A stretch of DNA of 64,000 nucleotides from NCBI GenBank assembly GCA_016342355.1, contig JAEINP010000027.1:1-64000 (forward strand), written 5' to 3'. Positions within the stretch are counted from its first letter, which is position 1. Each line of letters begins with the position of its first letter. A model generated the notes under the pieces. That model did no database searches, was not told the DNA's origin, and saw only the letters and a list, made by a program, of their open reading frames with translations. Shown here piece after piece: positions 59,311-64,000 of the stretch. A program made the translations under genes and the position numbers. The DNA is from Desulfatibacillum sp. (GTDB lineage Bacteria > Desulfobacterota > Desulfobacteria > Desulfobacterales > Desulfatibacillaceae).

Positions 59311-60288
59311 ATGAGCCTTAAACAAGAAATATTCGATTTTGTGGAAACAGACCTTTTGAAAATCGAAAAGGCCCTGGAATCCAACCTCAATCCCTACCTG
59401 GACCTGGTGAGGGATGTGTCCAGCCACATCCTTTTTGCAGGAGGCAAACGCCTGCGCCCGGTGCTCATGATGCTGTGCGCCCGGTTATGCGGGTGCAGGA
59501 ACGGGGAGGAAGTCAACCTGTCCACCATTTTCGAATATCTCCATACTGCAACCCTGCTCCACGACGACATCGTGGACGGTGCCGATACCCGCCGCGGCAA
59601 AACCGTGGCCCACAAAATCTGGGACCCTGCAACTGTCGTCCTGGTGGGGGATTTCCTGTTGTCCCGCACCTGCACCATTGCCACGGATACGGGCAAGCTG
59701 CCCATTATCCGAGTGATCACCAATGTGACGGGTGTCATGTCAGAAGGCGAAATCCAACAACTCCTGAATAAAAAACGCCTGGACCTGACCGAAGACCAAT
59801 ATATGGACGTGATCTACCGCAAGACCGCCGTGCTTATCTCCGCCGCCTGCCAGGTGGGTGGGCTTTTGGCCGATGCTCCGGAATCCGAGGTCCATGCCCT
59901 CAGTGAATACGGCAGGCACCTGGGCATTGCTTTTCAAATGGCCGACGACCTCCTGGATTACGTGGCTGACCCCAAAATCACGGGAAAGGCCGTGGGTACC
60001 GATTTGGCCGAAGGAAAGCTGACCCTGCCCCTGATCTACGCCCTTGAAAAAGCCGATTCCCAAACCCGCCCTGCCATGGAAAAAATAATCCTGGACGAGC
60101 AGGCCACGGACGCTGATTTCTCCTATGTGGTGGACCGGATCATTCTTTCCGGGGGCGTGGATTATACCAACCAAAAAGCCCGGGAACATGTGGCCGCCGC
60201 CAAACAATGCCTGGACATCTTCCCCCCAAGTCCTGAAAAAGACGTGCTCTTGAAAATCACCGATTTCGCCGTCAGCCGGGACAGTTGA
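59311..60288 (+). CDS. Polyprenyl (octaprenyl-type) diphosphate synthase
   Basis: A 325-residue trans-prenyltransferase with both aspartate-rich motifs: LLHDDIVDGADTRRG and QMADDLLDYVAD. It should build the side chain of menaquinone or ubiquinone from farnesyl diphosphate. The size and the TATLLHDDIVD segment favour the long-chain (IspB-like) class over IspA. It follows rimO by 47 bp and is probably co-transcribed. Confidence 0.9.
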   Translation: MSLKQEIFDFVETDLLKIEKALESNLNPYLDLVRDVSSHILFAGGKRLRPVLMMLCARLCGCRNGEEVNLSTIFEYLHTATLLHDDIVDGADTRRGKTVAHKIWDPATVVLVGDFLLSRTCTIATDTGKLPIIRVITNVTGVMSEGEIQQLLNKKRLDLTEDQYMDVIYRKTAVLISAACQVGGLLADAPESEVHALSEYGRHLGIAFQMADDLLDYVADPKITGKAVGTDLAEGKLTLPLIYALEKADSQTRPAMEKIILDEQATDADFSYVVDRIILSGGVDYTNQKAREHVAAAKQCLDIFPPSPEKDVLLKITDFAVSRDS

Positions 60289-60385
60289 AGCCAAACTGAC
60301 AGGAAAAATTTGTTTCTGACATGGCTTCTGTCTGGCATTGAGGCAAGCGGGAGCCTATGTGTCCCGCCCTTGCCTTCAAATGCCA

Positions 60386-60589
60386 CTATATAGACCGGCC
60401 AATCTCAAAGGTCAGGCAATCTCCGCCCTGGCACATGACTTCCAGGGTGGCGCTTTCAGCACCCACCAACTCCTCCCGCATACTGCGCATAAACTCCAGA
60501 AATTCGTTACCGAGCGACCCGTTTTCCAGGTCGGTCTTTACCACCACTTTCTGATCGCGGTTAACAAGGGATAGTTTCATGGTTTCCAT
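60386..60589 (-). CDS. Small hypothetical protein
   Basis: A 67-residue protein (start METMKLSLVNRDQKVVVKTD) with a long charged helix region and a Cys pair at CQGGDC near the end. AAGGAGG lies 6 nt before the ATG at 60589, which supports a real gene; an ATG 45 codons upstream would run through non-coding-like sequence. It is convergent with the polyprenyl synthase. No family recognised. Confidence 0.55.
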   Translation of the reverse strand: METMKLSLVNRDQKVVVKTDLENGSLGNEFLEFMRSMREELVGAESATLEVMCQGGDCLTFEIGRSI

Positions 60590-60872
60590 GGCCGCCTCCT
60601 TTCCCTGCAAGCAGGGCCTTGGGGTTAAAAACATTGGCGCGCATGCATCCCAAATATACTCAGATAGGGCTAATAGAAGTGATAAATTATTAAGTATAAA
60701 TAATAATATCAACATCTTATACAATAATTACACACGGAGCGCCGGGCGTCAAGCTCTATCTTCATATTCTTTTTCAACGTGACTGGGAGCATATCCCACT
60801 CCCGGGAAACCCGCTCGGGGACAGAAGAACCACCAGTTTCACGGAAGACATTTTCAGCCCCATCAATTTGCA
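60590..60872. other. Intergenic region between small gene and third YkgJ gene
   Basis: About 280 bp of AT-rich sequence with no gene that I can support; the promoter at 60873..60900 lies at its right end. Confidence 0.4.
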
Positions 60873-60900
60873 TTGACATTTTTCACCATGGGTTTATATT
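60873..60900 (+). promoter_or_regulatory. Sigma-70 promoter for the third YkgJ gene
   Basis: TTGACA and TATATT separated by 16 bp, 52 bp before the gene. Confidence 0.55.
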
Positions 60901-60952
60901 GCGCCGTCCTGCAGCTCGGGGCGTGGTTCGGACCTTGTGGAAAATGTGATAA

Positions 60953-61336
60953 ATGTTTGAAATAGAAAAAAATTCATGTTGCGAATGCGGCGCGTGCTGT
61001 GCATATTTCCGGGCGTCCATTTACTGGGGGGAAACTGACGAGGCAACGCCCGGCGGCATCCCCATGGACATGTGCGAAAAACTGAACGATTTTTTTGTGG
61101 TTATCAAGGGAACCAACGATCTTCCTCCAAGGTGTTCCGCCCTCATGGGAATAATTGGAAAATCAGTCCATTGCAGTATTTACGAAAGACGGGCTTCGGC
61201 TTGTAGGGATTTTGTGCCGTCCTGGGAAAATGGCGATTCCAATCCCCGATGCGACCAGGCACGGGCCGCCCATGGATTGGAGCCCATAGTCCCGACCCCC
61301 TGGCCCAAACCCAGAAATTTTCCCCGGGCTGCCTGA
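60953..61336 (+). CDS. Short YkgJ-family cysteine cluster protein
   Basis: A 127-residue member with CCECGACCAYFRASIYWGE at about 8-26 and CSIYERRASACRDF at about 72-86, the two halves of the metal-binding cluster. It is the smallest of the three in this window and stands alone between two promoters, 270 bp before the ACS-like cluster. Confidence 0.85.
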   Translation: MFEIEKNSCCECGACCAYFRASIYWGETDEATPGGIPMDMCEKLNDFFVVIKGTNDLPPRCSALMGIIGKSVHCSIYERRASACRDFVPSWENGDSNPRCDQARAAHGLEPIVPTPWPKPRNFPRAA

Positions 61337-61481
61337 TTAAGGGGTATTGGCCAGGCTGGAAATCAAGGCATGGATCGAAGTATAATGCAATTGCGGGCCT
61401 GTTGACCGGCGGCGCGCTGTGCAGTTTCACAGCTGTTTATTTGGGACTAAGCATTCGAGGATGCTCCCTTGAAACATTCGC

Positions 61482-61510
61482 TTGACTCACCGCGTCATTT
61501 GGGTTATATT
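61482..61510 (+). promoter_or_regulatory. Sigma-70 promoter for the ACS-like/CooC-like/dehydratase cluster
   Basis: TTGACT and TATATT separated by 17 bp, about 100 bp before the first gene. Confidence 0.6.
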
Positions 61511-61514
61511 TTTA

Positions 61515-61524
61515 ACCAGTCGGT
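61515..61524. promoter_or_regulatory. TetR-type operator-like site at the cluster promoter
   Basis: ACCAGTCGGT is an imperfect palindrome with ACC/GGT arms, 5 bp downstream of the -10 box. A related GACCGTTCG lies at 61575..61583. Both recall TetR/FadR-family operators (ACCGACCGGTCGGT-like), an inference from pattern only. Confidence 0.3.
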
Positions 61525-61608
61525 CAAATGTATGCCTTAACCATCCGAGTTTTTTTGTAATCCTTTTTTATATCGACCGTTCGTTTGAAGGACGGCCACC
61601 CCGGGAAA

Positions 61609-62454
61609 ATGCCAATGGCGTCAAATCAGGCCAATGCGGGGCAAGAAGCCCCGGCTCTCCAGCCAAACACTCCGGACCAACCCATAGAAGCGGTGGACAT
61701 GGCGCCCCTGATTGCCCGGGCGCGGGAATTCCTGGACCAGCACAGGGAGTCGGTAGCTGTCCATAATGCGCCAGTGACTGATTCCGTATTGGAGGGGAAG
61801 TTTGGCTTTGCCCCCAAGGGCAAGGGTAAACCCGAGGTGATCCTTGCCGAGGAAGTGCATGTTGAGTTGGGACACCCTTCCCTGGCGTCTCAGGCCATGG
61901 TGCTGACCACTTATGATAAGAGCCTCCTGGAACACGGCCGGGTCAGTTTGGCAGGGCCGGACCTTCAAACGATGAAGCCAGGCAGCCGTCAAGCCTTTGC
62001 CCAGATAGTTCTCCTTGCCTTGGACCGAAACCTCATGCCCGACCCCTTTAACCTGGAAAACACCCAATATCTTATGCATCGCCTTCCAGGGTATATGGTG
62101 CGCTCCGTTCCAGGCAGGCTCTGGGTTCGGGTGGGGCGCAAACAATACGCCCAAGGCCTGGACCTCCATACTGTGGGCTCCGCGCTTGTTAAGGCGTATT
62201 CGGATGATTTTCAGGGGGTGATCCGGGCCGAGGCGATTTTTGTCACTCTGGACAGGCAGGATGTGGCGTCTTTGGAGCCCCTTGCCACGGAGGCGAAGGT
62301 CCTGGCCGGGCGCCATAAGAAACTGGCCCTGGGAGTGGACGGCGCCATTGAGTGCAGCGAGTTGAATTGCGAAGAATGTGACGAAAAACCGGTTTGCGAC
62401 AATTTGCGGGACGTGGTTGTTCGCAGGCGCAAACAGCGGAAAGACGGGAAATAA
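61609..62454 (+). CDS. ACS-like (CdhC/AcsB-related) protein
   Basis: A 281-residue protein resembling a segment of the acetyl-CoA synthase beta subunit: ILAEEVHVELGHPSLASQAMVL, HGRVSLAGPDLQTM, PGYMVRSVPGRLWVRVGR and VGSALVKAYSDDFQGVIRAE line up with CdhC/AcsB order. The C-terminus has a four-Cys cluster (CSELNCEECDEKPVC, spacing C-x4-C-x2-C-x5-C), fit for an iron-sulfur cluster, but it lacks the Cys-Gly-Cys that holds nickel in the A-cluster. It therefore is unlikely to be a working ACS. A following CooC-like ATPase supports a metal-centre role. ATG at 61609 is one of several close starts. Confidence 0.7.
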   Translation: MPMASNQANAGQEAPALQPNTPDQPIEAVDMAPLIARAREFLDQHRESVAVHNAPVTDSVLEGKFGFAPKGKGKPEVILAEEVHVELGHPSLASQAMVLTTYDKSLLEHGRVSLAGPDLQTMKPGSRQAFAQIVLLALDRNLMPDPFNLENTQYLMHRLPGYMVRSVPGRLWVRVGRKQYAQGLDLHTVGSALVKAYSDDFQGVIRAEAIFVTLDRQDVASLEPLATEAKVLAGRHKKLALGVDGAIECSELNCEECDEKPVCDNLRDVVVRRRKQRKDGK

Positions 62455-62460
62455 AAAGGT

Positions 62461-63216
62461 ATGGCCAACCCAAGGAATCATTCAAAGCCGATTTTTTCAG
62501 TCTGCGGGAAAGGCGGAGTGGGAAAAACCGCCGTATCCGCTTTGCTGGCAAGGGCCTTTTTGGATCTGGGGCCACGTCCGGTGCTGCTTATTGATGCCGA
62601 CCCGGCGGGCGGCTTGGTTTCGGCCATTGGAGAACAGGCGGAAAAAACTCTGGCCAGCGCCAGGGATCAACTCATTGCCGCGGCCCGGGGGGCGGGGGAT
62701 TCGGAAAAAACCCGTCTTGCCCAGAACCTGGACTACCTGGTTATGGAGGCCCTGGTGGAGGGGCCGGGTTATTCCCTGTTGGCCATGGGCCGTATGGAAG
62801 CCCAAGGCTGCTTCTGCCCTGCCAATACGTTGCTCAGGGAGGCTATTGACCTCCTGGCCGAACCTTTTTCCCTGGTACTCATTGACGCCGAGGCAGGCCT
62901 GGAACAAATCGCCAGACAGGTGACCCGCAGCGTCACCCGGGTGATCGCCCTGTCGGACGGGTCTTCCCGCAGTGTGCAAACCATAGAACTTATAACCCAA
63001 ATGGTGGACCCCGCCATTATGGGAGTGATCGGCAACCGGGTCGATAGGGTGGATGACCTGGACCTGCCCCCCAACGTGGAGTTTTTGGGGATCATCCCCG
63101 AAGACTCCCAAGTGCGATCCTTTGACCGCCAGGGCCGCTCCCTGTGGGATCTGCCGCCGGAGAATCCCGCCTTGGCCGCAGCCAGGTCAGTGGCGGAAAA
63201 ACTCATCAACCATTAA
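62461..63216 (+). CDS. CooC/AcsF-type nickel-insertion ATPase
   Basis: A 251-residue MinD-family ATPase with deviant Walker A VCGKGGVGKTA (about 14-24), LIDADPAGGL and the CooC-specific metal motif QGCFCPANTLLRE (Cys-x-Cys), used by CooC/AcsF dimers to carry Ni to CODH or ACS. It starts 6 bp after the ACS-like gene, so the pair are co-expressed. Its likely client is the ACS-like protein or the dehydratase-family protein next to it. Confidence 0.85.
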   Translation: MANPRNHSKPIFSVCGKGGVGKTAVSALLARAFLDLGPRPVLLIDADPAGGLVSAIGEQAEKTLASARDQLIAAARGAGDSEKTRLAQNLDYLVMEALVEGPGYSLLAMGRMEAQGCFCPANTLLREAIDLLAEPFSLVLIDAEAGLEQIARQVTRSVTRVIALSDGSSRSVQTIELITQMVDPAIMGVIGNRVDRVDDLDLPPNVEFLGIIPEDSQVRSFDRQGRSLWDLPPENPALAAARSVAEKLINH

Positions 63217-63233
63217 CAATTTCGAGGCCTTGC

Positions 63234-64000
63234 ATGAAACAACCTTTCATACCGGATTTTTTTTGCCAACTTATTGACCAACCGGTAAATACTCTTGTGG
63301 ACCAGGCCCAGGCCCAAGGCAGAAAAGCCATTGCCTACACGTGCAGCTATGTACCCCAGCCCCTTTTGTCCGTGGACGGCCTGTTTCCCATCCGGGTTCG
63401 GGCGCCCAACGTGGTGGGCACCCCCATGGCGGACACCTATATGTCTTCGGTCCTGTGCTCCTACACCCGAAGTATTTTGGAACTGGCTCTGGAGTGGGCT
63501 TTTGACTCCATAGACGGCTGGGTATTCACTGCCAGTTGTGACCACCTGCGCCGCCTTTACGACAATTTGGAGTATTTAAACAAGCCCGCCTTCAACCATA
63601 TCGTGGATCTGCCCCACAGAAGCGGGGAGGCTGCGGAAAAATGGCTGGCCAGCGAGTTCAGGATTTTGGCGGACGCCCTGTCCCAGGCTTTTGGGGTGGA
63701 TACCGGGGACCAGGCCTTGGCCAAAGCCATCAAGGTCCACAACCAGTATCTCACACTCATGCGGGAAATCAGCGCCATGCGTATGGAGGACAACCCTCCC
63801 GTTACCGGCGCCATGTTTCAAACCCTTTTGGCCGCAACTAGCAGTTCCCCTAAGGATCTTTTGATGGATCAGCTTGGGGAATTGAGGGACACCCTCGGGA
63901 AAAGCGAGGGCGTCACGGGTTACCGGGCGCGGCTACTGTTAGCTGGAAGCCACTGCGACGATCCTGCCTACATCGAGGTAATGGAAAAAACCGGGGGCTT
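63234..64000 (+). CDS. 2-hydroxyacyl-CoA dehydratase / benzoyl-CoA reductase family subunit (partial)
   Basis: The frame is open from the ATG at 63234 (GAGG 6 nt upstream) to the end of the window, giving 255 residues of an incomplete protein. KAIAYTCSYVPQPLLSVDGL, VLCSYTRSILELALEW and FTASCDHLRRLYD give the three conserved cysteines that ligate the Fe-S cluster in HgdB/BcrC-type subunits. Such subunits reduce activated acyl-CoA or aromatic substrates at low potential; a related group carries double-cubane clusters. It belongs to the same transcript as the ACS-like and CooC-like genes. Confidence 0.85.
   Translation, partial: MKQPFIPDFFCQLIDQPVNTLVDQAQAQGRKAIAYTCSYVPQPLLSVDGLFPIRVRAPNVVGTPMADTYMSSVLCSYTRSILELALEWAFDSIDGWVFTASCDHLRRLYDNLEYLNKPAFNHIVDLPHRSGEAAEKWLASEFRILADALSQAFGVDTGDQALAKAIKVHNQYLTLMREISAMRMEDNPPVTGAMFQTLLAATSSSPKDLLMDQLGELRDTLGKSEGVTGYRARLLLAGSHCDDPAYIEVMEKTGG

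Noticed and set aside
1-64000. CRISPR arrays, rRNA genes or a complete prophage or insertion sequence
   Set aside because: No regularly spaced direct repeats, no rRNA sequence and no transposase or phage structural gene could be found.

Overview
The window looks like chromosomal DNA of a sulfate-reducing Desulfobacterota (Desulfobacteraceae-like; the gene content and protein style remind me of Desulfatibacillum, but that genus call is inference). The clues are an ETF / acyl-CoA dehydrogenase pair, an acetyl-CoA-synthase-like protein next to a CooC-type ATPase and a 2-hydroxyacyl-CoA dehydratase-family subunit, GEMM-type cyclic-dinucleotide riboswitches, and many conserved small deltaproteobacterial proteins. 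Coding density is high, every gene read here is intact except the two cut by the window edges, and there is one tRNA, no rRNA, no complete insertion sequence and no CRISPR array.

Region 1 (1-10.5 kb): the tail of etfA and an acyl-CoA dehydrogenase on the plus strand converge at a strong terminator on a long minus-strand run, fabG-acpP-fabF-glyA-nrdR-ribD-ribE-ribBA-ribH-nusB (fatty acid synthesis, one-carbon metabolism, riboflavin synthesis, antitermination). Upstream lie rpmF and a 132 bp palindromic MITE-like element whose ends resemble those of REP-associated (Y1/RAYT) transposon families.

Region 2 (11-16.7 kb): a plus-strand operon, yggT-divIVA-like-pilT-pilT2-(zinc ribbon plus degenerate receiver)-small conserved protein-metallo-beta-lactamase, then a response regulator with a Cys-rich tail.

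Region 3 (16.7-35.5 kb): assorted envelope and signalling genes, an XPB-like helicase, a three-PAS hybrid histidine kinase, a purL(PurS-fused)-purQ-B12-fold operon, a TamA/TamB-like outer-membrane assembly pair, an RsbU-type PP2C response regulator and a glycine-zipper lipoprotein.

Region 4 (35.5-44.6 kb): an RNase Z-like hydrolase with a tiny downstream gene, queF, a lipoprotein, dusB, a small secreted protein preceded by two tandem GEMM (c-di-GMP class I family) aptamers, a nitroreductase, an SGNH hydrolase, panC and metK.

Region 5 (44.6-60.6 kb): a large secreted protein combining HAF-type repeats with cohesin-like and dockerin-like modules; two YkgJ-type cysteine-cluster proteins flanking a YidD homologue with an N-terminal export signal; ddl; tRNA-Met; a 976-residue acidic zinc-ribbon/DUF3426 protein; hpt; a CbpA-type DnaJ; and rimO-polyprenyl synthase.

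Region 6 (60.9-64 kb): a third YkgJ protein, then a three-gene cluster running off the window: an ACS-like (CdhC/AcsB-related) protein, a CooC/AcsF-like nickel-insertase-type ATPase and a benzoyl-CoA reductase/2-hydroxyacyl-CoA dehydratase family subunit, behind a good sigma-70 promoter with an operator-like palindrome. This cluster and the tandem riboswitch are the most unusual parts of the window.
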